A stretch of 24,814 nt of DNA, taken from a bacterium. Lineage in GTDB: Bacteria > Patescibacteriota > Microgenomatia > Levybacterales > UBA12049. The stretch is from NCBI GenBank assembly GCA_021784535.1, contig JAJYHW010000017.1, positions 1 to 24,814 on the forward strand, written 5' to 3'. Below are positions 6,812 to 14,554 of the stretch, one piece after another. Each line of letters begins with the position of its first letter. The stretch's first letter is position 1. The notes under the pieces are model-generated. The model saw nothing but the letters and a program-made list of their open reading frames with translations, searched no databases and was not told the DNA's origin. Position numbers and translations under genes: made by a program.

Positions 6812-7972
6812 ATGACTGAAATTGGCTCTGAACAACCGAATAGATTAAAAGAACAAGTTATAAGACAACCAGAACATCACCAAGCAAATCCTTCTCGGGG
6901 GAACAAGACAGGAACTGGTAGATTTAGAATAGGCGAAGCAAAAATTGGAAAATATAAAGGATCAACAGAATATCTAGGACGTGGGATAAAAGCTTATGAA
7001 GACGAATGGAATACTGATCGTAATGAAAGAATTTCCTATAATGGACTTATTTCTGAGGCTATTGAACGTGCGGTAAAGGACAAGAGAAATGAGGTTGTAA
7101 TATTTGATTTCGGTTGTGGAGATGGAAATGCAATAAGAGATTTTTTAGCAAATAACAATTCTTCTACTATGAAATTACTCTCTGATCATCCTGAAATTAG
7201 TGTAAAGTTTATTGGCTTAACAGATACTCCTAGATTGTCAGAATCTCCTACTCAGGAAGAATTAACCTCAGGGAGACAACTAAAATCTGATGATGAAGAG
7301 CCGACAAATGTTTCTGCACGAATTGATTACTACGCTGTAACTGCAGCACGTACCCTTGAAGAATATTTTGTTACTCATAATATTGATTCAATCGATGTTG
7401 CTATGGCTGTGCAGTCGTTATCATACATCCCGTTGAAAAATTTTGATTCAACATTACAAAGTATTATTTCACGATTAAAAGTTCCAGAAAGTACATTTAT
7501 AGCTGCTTCTTATGCTAAACAAGTACCAGGATTTAGACCCAATATTATAGGAATTCCGAATATTGATGTAAGAACTCAAACTTATGATGCAAGTATTCCA
7601 TCAACAATAAGAGATCTAGGTGCAAGATTTGACTTTTCCACAACAGATACAGAGGTAGAAATACAAAACTTAAATTCTGCTTTTAATATGTATAAAAATT
7701 TAGGAGTTCTTACACAACAAGAAATTGAAGAAGCAATAGATAATGAACTACCATCAAGAGAACGGTTAGTGAACCGTGCCAGAAGACGTACACCAAATAT
7801 TGGACAATTTTATAGAACTAAAGATTCAAGGCAACATTTGTCAAACGTAGCAAGTTTATTATTAACGCGTGCAGATAATCGCCTAGGTAGTATGCGTTTG
7901 GAAGAAATTCAAGAAAAAAGAAAAATATACTTAGCGGCTTGCAATCAGAATATGAGGAATCTTTTAATATAA
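6812..7972 (+). CDS. Class I SAM-dependent methyltransferase-like protein
   Basis: The 386-residue protein has a Rossmann methyltransferase motif I (VVIFDFGCGDGNAIRDF, about residues 95-111). A later IDVAMAVQSLSYIPLKNFDSTL stretch fits motifs IV and V, the part that closes over SAM. The first 60 residues are polar and rich in Gly, Lys and Arg, like a disordered or nucleic-acid-contacting tail. The last 110 residues are helical and charged (QQEIEEAIDNELPSRERL, RLGSMRLEEIQEKRKIYL) and match no family I know. The acceptor substrate cannot be told. There is no target-recognition domain or NPPY/DPPY motif, so DNA adenine methylation is unlikely. The gene is divergent from the unrecognised gene at 5983 and has its own promoter. 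Confidence 0.7.
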   Translation: MTEIGSEQPNRLKEQVIRQPEHHQANPSRGNKTGTGRFRIGEAKIGKYKGSTEYLGRGIKAYEDEWNTDRNERISYNGLISEAIERAVKDKRNEVVIFDFGCGDGNAIRDFLANNNSSTMKLLSDHPEISVKFIGLTDTPRLSESPTQEELTSGRQLKSDDEEPTNVSARIDYYAVTAARTLEEYFVTHNIDSIDVAMAVQSLSYIPLKNFDSTLQSIISRLKVPESTFIAASYAKQVPGFRPNIIGIPNIDVRTQTYDASIPSTIRDLGARFDFSTTDTEVEIQNLNSAFNMYKNLGVLTQQEIEEAIDNELPSRERLVNRARRRTPNIGQFYRTKDSRQHLSNVASLLLTRADNRLGSMRLEEIQEKRKIYLAACNQNMRNLLI

Positions 7973-8063
7973 TTTTTGATGAACAAGTTATTAATGCAAC
8001 AAACAAAGGATCAGTCACGTTAGCCGCTTAAAAGAGAAAATATTCATATTATTGCTGAACTTG

Positions 8064-8135
8064 TGAGCCGGAGAGGAGTCGAACCTCCAACCAATTCCTT
8101 AAGAGGGAACCGCTCTGCCATTGAGCTACCGGCCC
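8064..8135 (-). tRNA. tRNA-Lys (anticodon CTT)
   Basis: Read on the minus strand, the cloverleaf folds fully: acceptor stem GGGCCGG/CCGGCTC with one G-U pair, D-stem GCTC/GAGC, anticodon stem GTTCC/GGAAT with loop CTCTTAA (anticodon CTT, Lys codon AAG), a 5-base variable loop, and T-arm GGAGG-TTCGACT-CCTCT. The discriminator is A. The next bases are CAA, so CCA is not encoded and must be added by a nucleotidyltransferase. The length is 72 bases. Confidence 0.95.
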
Positions 8136-8184
8136 TTATTAATATACCATTCTAGGTATGTTCTATTTTTGCTTTAATAAGTGT

Positions 8185-8213
8185 ATTGTAGCAAAATTTA
8201 CCCTTCCTGTCAT
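8185..8213 (-). promoter_or_regulatory. Promoter of tRNA-Lys
   Basis: On the minus strand: ATGACA (8213-8208, five of six to consensus), a 17-base spacer ending in TGC (extended -10), then TACAAT (8190-8185). The predicted +1 is about 8178, giving a 5' precursor of some 43 bases for RNase P to remove. Confidence 0.6.
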
Positions 8214-8299
8214 GCCTATAGAGTCTCTCGGATAGAATTCTCTTGCTTCTCTTCAGCAAAACATATACTATGAAATAAAGGGTATTAGAATTTATTTCT

Positions 8300-9442
8300 A
8301 TGTCACGTAGAAGAATTTTTGCATCACAATATCATATTATGTATCCTCTTTTTCTTGTCATTTTTCTTACCATAGGTATATTTTTTACTATTTATCAATC
8401 AGAAAAAAATTTGCAACTTAATTCCCATGCAGCAGGCATGACAACGACCAATTGCACTATTCCATCAAACAAAATCGCTATAAAGACTCAGGAGCAACAG
8501 CTTTTTGGTTTGATCAATCAGTATCGACTGCAACATAACATTAATCAGCTTAACTGGAATGATACGCTCAAGCAAGCGGCCGCATGGCAAAGTATGCATA
8601 TGCAGTCTCAGCATAAACTTAGTCATATTGACTCGCTTAACAGAACACCCGATATCCGGCTCACGAATTGTGGGTACAATATCAATAACGGATATGGAGA
8701 AGTTATAGCTGAAGGTCCGCAAAATAGCAGCATTATCTTTAGCTCATGGGAAAATAATGCTCCCAATAACCGGATACTTCTTGATCCTAAGTATACAATC
8801 GCGGGAATTGATATGGAAACCACCTCATCCGGTAACGCTTATTGGACAATGGATTTTGGCGCAAATGCAACGCAGACACCTTCTTCTGGTTCACAACCTA
8901 TTTATCAAAACTTTCCTCGATCTGGTTCATTTTCTGCGCCAACTACAGCTGATATGAAAATTTTTGTTTCTGTTAAAATTTATGGTATTGGCAAAAACGG
9001 TAACCCTAAACCTATTCATACATCACGCAAAATTACAGCATACGTTTATACTGATAAAATCATACCTGTAGCAAGCGGCTCTGGCATTCTTACTTTCAAC
9101 GGGAATACATTTACAGGCACGATTCATCTGGGAAAACTTACACAAGGAAAATACGTTGTCAAATTAACAGCTAATAATATGATTCAGAAACTTACAATAC
9201 CTGCATTGCAGACACTACTTGTTAACAAAATAAATCCTATTCCTCAAATTACTCTTTATCAGGGCGATCTTAATGGAGATCATGTACTGAATAACGCAGA
9301 TTACAATCTTTTTCTTGCATGTTTTTACAATCTTTTTTCCTGTTCAGATACAAAAGCTATTGATTTAAATGACGATGGTAAGATAAATATAATCGACTAT
9401 AATTTACTTCTACAAAATATTGCAATGCTGCATAACAATTAA
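8300..9442 (+). CDS. Surface CAP/SCP-domain protein with C-terminal dockerin-type repeats
   Basis: The 380-residue protein has a basic N-terminus and one membrane segment (about 14-33, PLFLVIFLTIGIFFTIY) that acts as signal or anchor. Next comes a CAP/SCP (PR-1-like) domain, about 62-190: LFGLINQYRLQHNINQLNWN, AAAWQSMHM, then GEVIAEGP and YWTMDFG. A beta-sandwich-like module (about 215-310) begins at GNPKPIHTSRKITAYVY. A dockerin-like pair closes the protein: DLNGDHVLNNADYNLFL and DLNDDGKINIIDYNLLL, with Ca2+-type D-x-N-x-D loops. Two Cys lie between the repeats. It is inferred to be extracellular and calcium-binding. The activity of the CAP domain is unknown. The next gene starts 11 bases later and shares the sandwich-dockerin module. 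Confidence 0.85.
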   Translation: MSRRRIFASQYHIMYPLFLVIFLTIGIFFTIYQSEKNLQLNSHAAGMTTTNCTIPSNKIAIKTQEQQLFGLINQYRLQHNINQLNWNDTLKQAAAWQSMHMQSQHKLSHIDSLNRTPDIRLTNCGYNINNGYGEVIAEGPQNSSIIFSSWENNAPNNRILLDPKYTIAGIDMETTSSGNAYWTMDFGANATQTPSSGSQPIYQNFPRSGSFSAPTTADMKIFVSVKIYGIGKNGNPKPIHTSRKITAYVYTDKIIPVASGSGILTFNGNTFTGTIHLGKLTQGKYVVKLTANNMIQKLTIPALQTLLVNKINPIPQITLYQGDLNGDHVLNNADYNLFLACFYNLFSCSDTKAIDLNDDGKINIIDYNLLLQNIAMLHNN

Positions 9443-9453
9443 CATTATTTATC

Positions 9454-10869
9454 ATGACACGACGCAAACGATCAAAGAAACAAATTATCAAACTTATTAC
9501 CCAATATGGTTTCCATATCTGGGCAATTCTTATAATTGCCAATGCTGTCATGTTCTACGCGTATCATTTTGCAACGCATGCAGCAACCAATACAAACATA
9601 ACATCAAGCACACCTCCTCCCTCGATCTCGGTATCTCCAAATTTATCACCATCTCCGTCAACCGCACCGCTTGGGCCTACACTGAGTCTTTCATTTTCAG
9701 TTCCAGGGATCGGTAGCGGCGGGGGCGTTATGAAGCCGCTTCATATAAAACGCCCTCTCACAATATATCTTTTCGCACCGGATGTTAATTCACAAGTACC
9801 AAAGGTCAATCCGCTTTATACAATTCAGACTACAGCGACATTTGACACAAATCCTCTCAGCCCTACGTATACAAGTTTTGTTAATCCACTTATCGATCTT
9901 GGCAGTGACGTCAAAGAGGGTAATTACCAAATCGCGTTTCGGACTAATCTGTCTTTACGAACACTTATCAAACAAAATCCAACTGATCTGGGTGGAGAAG
10001 TATTTAACCTCGCGGCTGGTAATCAAACAATACAAATCCCCGAACAAACAGTTCTGATGGGAGATGTAGTTCCTCCACAGGGAGATAATAACATTGATAT
10101 CAATGATTACAACGCATTTATCAGCTGTTATGGCTCAAAAAACAATTCAACTTTTTGTAAAGGGCATAATTATGGAGATTTTAATGACGACGGTGTTATC
10201 GATGGCGTTGACTACAATATCCTTCTCCGATCACTTAATGTTCTCGCTCAGGAAGGCATACCGGTACCCAAATTATCTCCGAAGCCGGCTATTTTCCATC
10301 ATACTTCACATAAATCGGGTACCTTATCTCCAAAAAAGAAGTCAGCAATTACACCACCTTCTGCCTCAACCGTTACACCACCAACCGGCGGGAATCCTAT
10401 CACGGAGATTGTCTTCTTCTTCCTTTTTATCATATTACTTTGTGCTATTGCTGTGGTTCTCTATTTCAAAAATGAAAAAGCTCATACACTGTTCAATGCC
10501 TTAATCCACCTCTCTCCCACCGGAGAACCATCGGAGTCAACAGATGAAAATACAACTTCTTCTGATATAGCTTCAACAACTGAGGAACAATCTGAAGCAT
10601 CAGAAGAAACAGAGACTCCTTCTCCCGTCAATCAGTCAGAGCAAACCGGACAAAACGGAATTGTAGAGAAAGATTGCTATGTTAAAACCAAAGGTCTTGA
10701 TGATACAGGAACAGGCATGTGGCTTCTTTTGACCGATGATAATGGAGCTATCAACGCGCACTATGCAAAGGCTGATGCCAAAGACGGATTTGCCAAAGTA
10801 AAAGGCAGTATAAAAACTGAAAAAGGCAAAACTTTTCTGGAAGTATCAGAATTAACCGTCGAAGGATAG
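9454..10869 (+). CDS. Membrane protein with extracellular sandwich-dockerin module and cytosolic C-terminal domain
   Basis: The 471-residue product has a very basic start (TRRKRSKK) and a first membrane segment at about 20-42. A Ser/Pro/Thr linker (about 45-70) leads to a beta-rich module beginning MKPLHIKRPLTIYLF and to dockerin-like loops GDNNIDINDYNAF and DFNDDGVIDGVDYNILL, again with two Cys between them. A long Pro/Ser/Thr linker follows. The second membrane segment (about 313-333, IVFFFLFIILLCAIAVVLYF) is followed by basic residues, then a very acidic Ser/Glu/Thr linker and an 80-residue C-terminal domain (CYVKTKGLDDTGTGMWLLL to the end) that looks small and beta-rich. Predicted topology: both ends inside, dockerin part outside. 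Module and order match the upstream gene, so the two probably form an operon. Confidence 0.8.
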   Translation: MTRRKRSKKQIIKLITQYGFHIWAILIIANAVMFYAYHFATHAATNTNITSSTPPPSISVSPNLSPSPSTAPLGPTLSLSFSVPGIGSGGGVMKPLHIKRPLTIYLFAPDVNSQVPKVNPLYTIQTTATFDTNPLSPTYTSFVNPLIDLGSDVKEGNYQIAFRTNLSLRTLIKQNPTDLGGEVFNLAAGNQTIQIPEQTVLMGDVVPPQGDNNIDINDYNAFISCYGSKNNSTFCKGHNYGDFNDDGVIDGVDYNILLRSLNVLAQEGIPVPKLSPKPAIFHHTSHKSGTLSPKKKSAITPPSASTVTPPTGGNPITEIVFFFLFIILLCAIAVVLYFKNEKAHTLFNALIHLSPTGEPSESTDENTTSSDIASTTEEQSEASEETETPSPVNQSEQTGQNGIVEKDCYVKTKGLDDTGTGMWLLLTDDNGAINAHYAKADAKDGFAKVKGSIKTEKGKTFLEVSELTVEG

Positions 10870-10885
10870 GCAACTAACTGCAAAA

Positions 10886-12397
10886 TCAATTTTCTTCTTT
10901 GGTCATAGCGCTTCGCAAAACAAGTTGTACATCTTTTCTATCCACATCATACCCTACCTTATGTCTAAAAACCGGTCTTATTGCTGATATGAGCGCTTCG
11001 CCCACCTGCATCGCCTCTCTTCTTGTTACTGCGTCTATCATATCCCGAATTTTTCCTCTCCAGTAATGATCGCCACCATCGGCTATTCCATACTGGATCG
11101 CCAGCGGACTGGTAGTCTTTGTGGTTGGTTCCTCCAATACCTCTGCAATTCGATAAACTGGTACTCTATTCTCTTTATCAAAAGGTGAAAATAGCTTGTT
11201 GACTGCCTCTACCCATTGGTTCAATCTACTTTGCTGTGCCGGCTTATACAACTTATATTTTTCCTCTTTAGACGCTTCTGGGTTTAAGACAATAGTAGCT
11301 CTAACTCTGGAAATAAATAGAGAAACTTTTGTCTGTCTTTGTCTTTGATAGACAACCATCTCATTTGCTTTTGCATGTACTACAGGTTTTGCTGAAACTG
11401 CTTCCTTTGTCTGTACAGACTGTTCAATTTTAGTAGTAGTTTTAAGATTACGCAGTGCTGATAAAGGATTTTGTAAAACCGCTTTCATTAAATTTTTATT
11501 TTTTTTCCTTTTCTTTTCCTCCTCATCAAGTATAGGTGCTGCTACTGGAGGCATCTGCACACCCGAGGATTCAACTCCTCCCGCAGCGGCTTGTAAAGCA
11601 GCTTTTCGTTGCTCTTTTACTACAAGTAATTTAAGAAATGTTTTTTTCGGAGGCTTTGGTAGCACATCTTTTAAAGGAAGTGCAACAGGATACATTTCTT
11701 GCTTACTTCGATCTCTTGAAGCCGCAGAAACGCTGGCAGCAACCTTTTTAACTATTATCTCTTGTAGTGCTCCTAATCTTTGTATTTCCTCTAACACCGC
11801 AGCTTTTCTTTCGCCAGCCATAACAGGGGCAAACGGTTCACGATGGATTGGTTGCACCGGTTGCTCAACTTGTATCGGTGGAATATCTTTTATCGGAAGC
11901 ACTCGAACAAATTCACGAGCAGGCTGTAGAAGCGCACGTATGCCATCGGGAGAGAGTGTTCCTTGTGTATCAGCACGCAATGCTTCTTGCGGAGTAACGA
12001 CAAAAGGCTTTAATCGCAAATTTGCTTTCGGAACATTTTTAACTTGTTCCGTTTTAATTTCACTTCGAAAAGAAGACAAATGCCCTGAATTATTTGCGCC
12101 AAATTCAACGTATGCAGATGCATTTCGAGGCCGTGTTGCTCGTGGAAGATCTAAACGCTGACTGCCATTATACGCTTTTTCTCCCAATGTACCTTTAAAT
12201 GAGAGGGAAGTCCTATCCACAGTACTTCGAACTGCTCTTGAGCATTCACCCGAAGCGCTTTGAACAACTGGCATCCTGGGAGCAGATGGTTTTGAAAATA
12301 CTGATCTTTCAATTCCGCTCAGTCGTACGGATGGTGCTCCGCTGACATTACCAAATGAAGAAACTTTTATTGCTACTGGTGCTCTTTCTCCTGCCAT
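10886..12397 (-). CDS. Unrecognised basic, low-complexity 503-residue protein
   Basis: No known family is recognised. About the first 350 residues are low in complexity and rich in Lys, Arg, Pro, Ala and Val, with short recurring elements such as VLPIKDIPP and ALPLKDVLPKPPKK, and MAGER at residue 1 and again near 193. This suggests long disordered regions. A highly charged patch (EEEKKRKKNKN) follows. The last 150 residues (from SLFISRVRATIVLNP) look folded and mainly helical, with RGKIRDMIDAVTRREAMQVGEAL near the end. There is no signal peptide or membrane segment. The start is supported by GGAGG 7 bases before ATG 12397. Its UGA stop, with no in-frame UGA inside, argues for the standard bacterial code. 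It is convergent with the dockerin-TM gene, 16 bases away. Confidence 0.7.
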   Translation of the reverse strand: MAGERAPVAIKVSSFGNVSGAPSVRLSGIERSVFSKPSAPRMPVVQSASGECSRAVRSTVDRTSLSFKGTLGEKAYNGSQRLDLPRATRPRNASAYVEFGANNSGHLSSFRSEIKTEQVKNVPKANLRLKPFVVTPQEALRADTQGTLSPDGIRALLQPAREFVRVLPIKDIPPIQVEQPVQPIHREPFAPVMAGERKAAVLEEIQRLGALQEIIVKKVAASVSAASRDRSKQEMYPVALPLKDVLPKPPKKTFLKLLVVKEQRKAALQAAAGGVESSGVQMPPVAAPILDEEEKKRKKNKNLMKAVLQNPLSALRNLKTTTKIEQSVQTKEAVSAKPVVHAKANEMVVYQRQRQTKVSLFISRVRATIVLNPEASKEEKYKLYKPAQQSRLNQWVEAVNKLFSPFDKENRVPVYRIAEVLEEPTTKTTSPLAIQYGIADGGDHYWRGKIRDMIDAVTRREAMQVGEALISAIRPVFRHKVGYDVDRKDVQLVLRSAMTKEEN

Positions 12398-12404
12398 AGA
12401 TGTG

Positions 12405-12424
12405 CCTCCGTATGTGTCATTATA
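12405..12424 (-). promoter_or_regulatory. -10 box and Shine-Dalgarno site of the 503-residue gene
   Basis: On the minus strand: TATAAT (12424-12419) with predicted +1 near 12412, then GGAGG (12409-12405) 7 bases before the ATG. No convincing -35 is found at 16-18 bases. Confidence 0.5.
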
Positions 12425-12567
12425 TAAATAAAATACGAAAAAGACTTGATAGCAACCTTACATTTACATTACAAAAGAGACTGCTGCATCCGTTCTGTAA
12501 GGCATTGTCAGTGTTTTATAACGTTTGTATCAAGAAGGCTAGCAGAGAATCGATATACTGAAAATAT

Positions 12568-12575
12568 GAGGAGGA
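12568..12575 (+). promoter_or_regulatory. Shine-Dalgarno site of the 65-residue gene
   Basis: GAGGAGGA lies 7 bases before ATG 12583. A TATACT box (12554-12559) lies just upstream and would give a +1 near 12566. The site is the main reason for accepting this short gene. Confidence 0.6.
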
Positions 12576-12582
12576 ATAAAAA

Positions 12583-12780
12583 ATGTTTCAGATATACAAA
12601 AAAACCTACCAGACAAAATATCTTGCCAAAACCTGGCAACAGGCATTGCGTTCGAGAGAGATTACAAAAAACAATTATCGTGTGACAGGAGATATGAAAA
12701 AAGCAAAAGCGTTCACGCGCATGGTATCGCAATGGAATAAATTTACGCATTTACGTGTGGGAGAAATTTCTCTAACTTAA
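12583..12780 (+). CDS. Unrecognised 65-residue basic protein
   Basis: This short gene is supported by a strong Shine-Dalgarno site at good spacing. The protein is rich in Lys, Arg, Thr and aromatic residues (MFQIYKKTYQTKYLAKTWQQ, then RVTGDMKKAKAFTRMVSQW). It has no membrane segment or Cys pair and could be a small helical nucleic-acid- or ribosome-associated protein, but nothing proves that. Its last 38 bases overlap the 3' end of rnhB on the other strand, and the overlap is in the last residues of both proteins. The gene is divergent from the 503-residue gene; the 185-base gap between them shows only the promoter signals listed. Confidence 0.55.
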   Translation: MFQIYKKTYQTKYLAKTWQQALRSREITKNNYRVTGDMKKAKAFTRMVSQWNKFTHLRVGEISLT

Positions 12781-13384
12781 ATGAAGTACGATGTAAATCG
12801 CAAAGGCCATATTTGCCAATCGCCTCGCGATGTCTTTTTGTACCGTATCCCTTATTGGTAAAAAAATCATATTTTTTATAATTTTCATGCAACCGCCGCA
12901 TTAATTCGTCACGATATACTTTTGCGATTATTGAAGCTGCTGCTATCGAAATACTGATACTGTCTCCGTACAGAATCGGAGTCTGTTTTTCTTTATGAAA
13001 TCCGTCAATCATAAATGCATCAATAAATACATGCTCAGGCGGAATTTTTAATTGCGAAACTGCTTGCAAAAACGCTTGTTGCGTAGCTTTTCCGATACCG
13101 ACTTGATTGATTATTGCTACGGAGACCTCAGCAATTGCGTATGCTACTGCATATTCTTTAATAATGATTGCTAATGTTTCTCTTACTTTTGGTGTTAGTT
13201 TTTTGGAGTCATTAATTTTATCTGTTGCTGAAAAATGAGAGGGAAGTATTACTGCGGCGGCTACGACTGGTCCCGCGAAGCAACCGCGCCCAACTTCATC
13301 AACACCGGCAATGTACTGCAAACCTTGATCCCAGAGTTTGGTCTCATATTCAAAAGTCGGCTTCTGCTTGATTATCTTTTTCAT
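12743..13384 (-). CDS. rnhB: Ribonuclease HII
   Basis: RNase HII cuts RNA in RNA-DNA hybrids and starts removal of single ribonucleotides from DNA. The 213-residue protein shows the signature GVDEVGRGCFAGPVVAAAV with catalytic Asp29 and Glu30, a later HVFIDAFMIDG with the third acidic residue, and the SIIAKVYRDELM segment with the fourth. The C-terminal part KYDFFTNKGYGTKRHREAI is the family's usual YxFxxNKGYGTxxH pattern. Length is normal. Its start overlaps the end of the DUF2130 gene by 35 bases on the same strand, so the two are translationally coupled. Its own 3' end overlaps the opposite-strand 65-residue gene. Confidence 0.95.
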   Translation of the reverse strand: MKKIIKQKPTFEYETKLWDQGLQYIAGVDEVGRGCFAGPVVAAAVILPSHFSATDKINDSKKLTPKVRETLAIIIKEYAVAYAIAEVSVAIINQVGIGKATQQAFLQAVSQLKIPPEHVFIDAFMIDGFHKEKQTPILYGDSISISIAAASIIAKVYRDELMRRLHENYKKYDFFTNKGYGTKRHREAIGKYGLCDLHRTSFKLEKFLPHVNA

Positions 13385-14474
13385 CTTCTAACAATACTGT
13401 TTCAACACCATTTAATTCAGGCAAATTAGGAACAATTGATTTTAATTCACCATAAAAATTGGTCGTATTTCTGTCTAGCTTTTCAATAATCGATTCCTGT
13501 TTTTTCCACTTGAGTTCAGTCGAACGCTTCTCTGCTCTGAGTAATTCACGTAAGAGAGTAACATTATCAAAATGTGACTGCATTCTATTTTTAAAAGCTT
13601 CACTTGTCATATAATCACGGATTTGTCCCCATTCTTCTTCGGTATGATTTGTGGACGATTTAACAGAAGCTATAGAGGTAATTAAAAATCTCACATATCG
13701 ACAAATATTGATAGCATGCTCGTACGTTGTAATCCACACTCCTTCTATTCGACCGAAATGCGATGAATCTGCTGGAAGAACTTGAGATACCAGGATTGCT
13801 TCTGTGGCATTGATTTTACCAACATCATCCTTCAGTTTTACCAACCATCCCTTGCTCCATGCCTTTGTCAGCTTGGTTTCCCACAAAATCGTACCGACAA
13901 CTTTATCCCTAAATTTAATCTTCTGCCAGATATCTCCTCCTTCAACGCCTTTCGGTACGGGAACGAACTCATCAGTTGGGAATGCTGCTTTTAATTTTTC
14001 TTCTAAATTTAATTCCAGAGCTTCTCCCTGTAATTGCTGTGACCCTTGTTCCAGTTTGCGTTGTAAGTCCTGATTCGCTTTCCGTGCTTGTTCAAGCTGC
14101 AGATCTTTTTGTTTTAATTTCAGTTCAACTTCTTCTTCAACTTTTTTCCGAGCTTCTTCTTTTATTTTTTCTTCCGCTTTTTCGCGTTCTTCTCGCTCTT
14201 TTGCAAATTTTTCTAAAAGTTCTTTTTTCTCTTTTTCTGATTCTGCTTCTTTTTTCTTTCGTTCTTCAAGTTCTTTTATTTGTTCTTTATTTTGCTGTTC
14301 AAATTCAAGTCGCAAACGTTTTTCCTGCTCTGCCTGTTCTTCAGCTTTTTGTTTTTCAAATTGAATCTTTAAATTCTTTTGTTCTTCTTCTCGTATTTTT
14401 GCTTGAAATTCGTGAATAATTGCTTCTGAAAGCTCGACCTGTTTTTTACAATACGGACACTGAATTGTATTCAT
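13350..14474 (-). CDS. DUF2130 coiled-coil protein
   Basis: The protein begins MNTIQCPYCKKQVELSEA with one CxxC. A very charged Glu/Lys coiled coil of about 150 residues follows, then the conserved C-terminal domain of the DUF2130 family: FPTDEFVPVPKGVEGGDIWQ, TILWETKLTKAWSKGWLVKLKDD, and later TYEHAINICRYVRFLI. This domain has nuclease-like features in its GDIWQ and WETK strands (compare D...E-x-K of the PD-(D/E)xK fold). That is an inference from pattern only. The frame also has an ATG at 14486, but ATG 14474 fits the predicted +1 (14478) and is preferred. It overlaps rnhB, suggesting a shared nucleic-acid role. Confidence 0.85.
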   Translation of the reverse strand: MNTIQCPYCKKQVELSEAIIHEFQAKIREEEQKNLKIQFEKQKAEEQAEQEKRLRLEFEQQNKEQIKELEERKKKEAESEKEKKELLEKFAKEREEREKAEEKIKEEARKKVEEEVELKLKQKDLQLEQARKANQDLQRKLEQGSQQLQGEALELNLEEKLKAAFPTDEFVPVPKGVEGGDIWQKIKFRDKVVGTILWETKLTKAWSKGWLVKLKDDVGKINATEAILVSQVLPADSSHFGRIEGVWITTYEHAINICRYVRFLITSIASVKSSTNHTEEEWGQIRDYMTSEAFKNRMQSHFDNVTLLRELLRAEKRSTELKWKKQESIIEKLDRNTTNFYGELKSIVPNLPELNGVETVLLEDEKDNQAEADF

Positions 14475-14484
14475 AATAGCTAAC

Positions 14485-14513
14485 ATAATACTCTGCTAAA
14501 TAAATAAATGCAA
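14485..14513 (-). promoter_or_regulatory. Promoter of the DUF2130-rnhB unit, nearly leaderless
   Basis: On the minus strand: TTGCAT (14513-14508), a 17-base spacer, TATTAT (14490-14485). The predicted +1 is 14478, four bases before ATG 14474. The alternative ATG at 14486 lies within the -10 box. Confidence 0.55.
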
Positions 14514-14554
14514 GAGAGCTCTGATCTATGATAAAATAACGATAAATCAATTCT

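Noticed and set aside
6812..7972. DNA adenine or cytosine methyltransferase of a restriction system
   Set aside because: There is no NPPY/DPPY or PC motif, no target-recognition domain, and the neighbour shows no nuclease motif.
12419..12560. TTGTCA (12505-12510) with TATCAA at 17 bases as a promoter for the 65-residue gene
   Set aside because: The -10 is weak (four of six), and TATACT at 12554 is a better box, though without a -35. Neither is firm enough to list separately.
13976..14419. 147-codon open frame on the plus strand opposite the DUF2130 gene
   Set aside because: It is the Leu/Phe/Val-rich complement of a Glu/Lys coiled coil, with no start signals. The minus-strand protein has clear family motifs.
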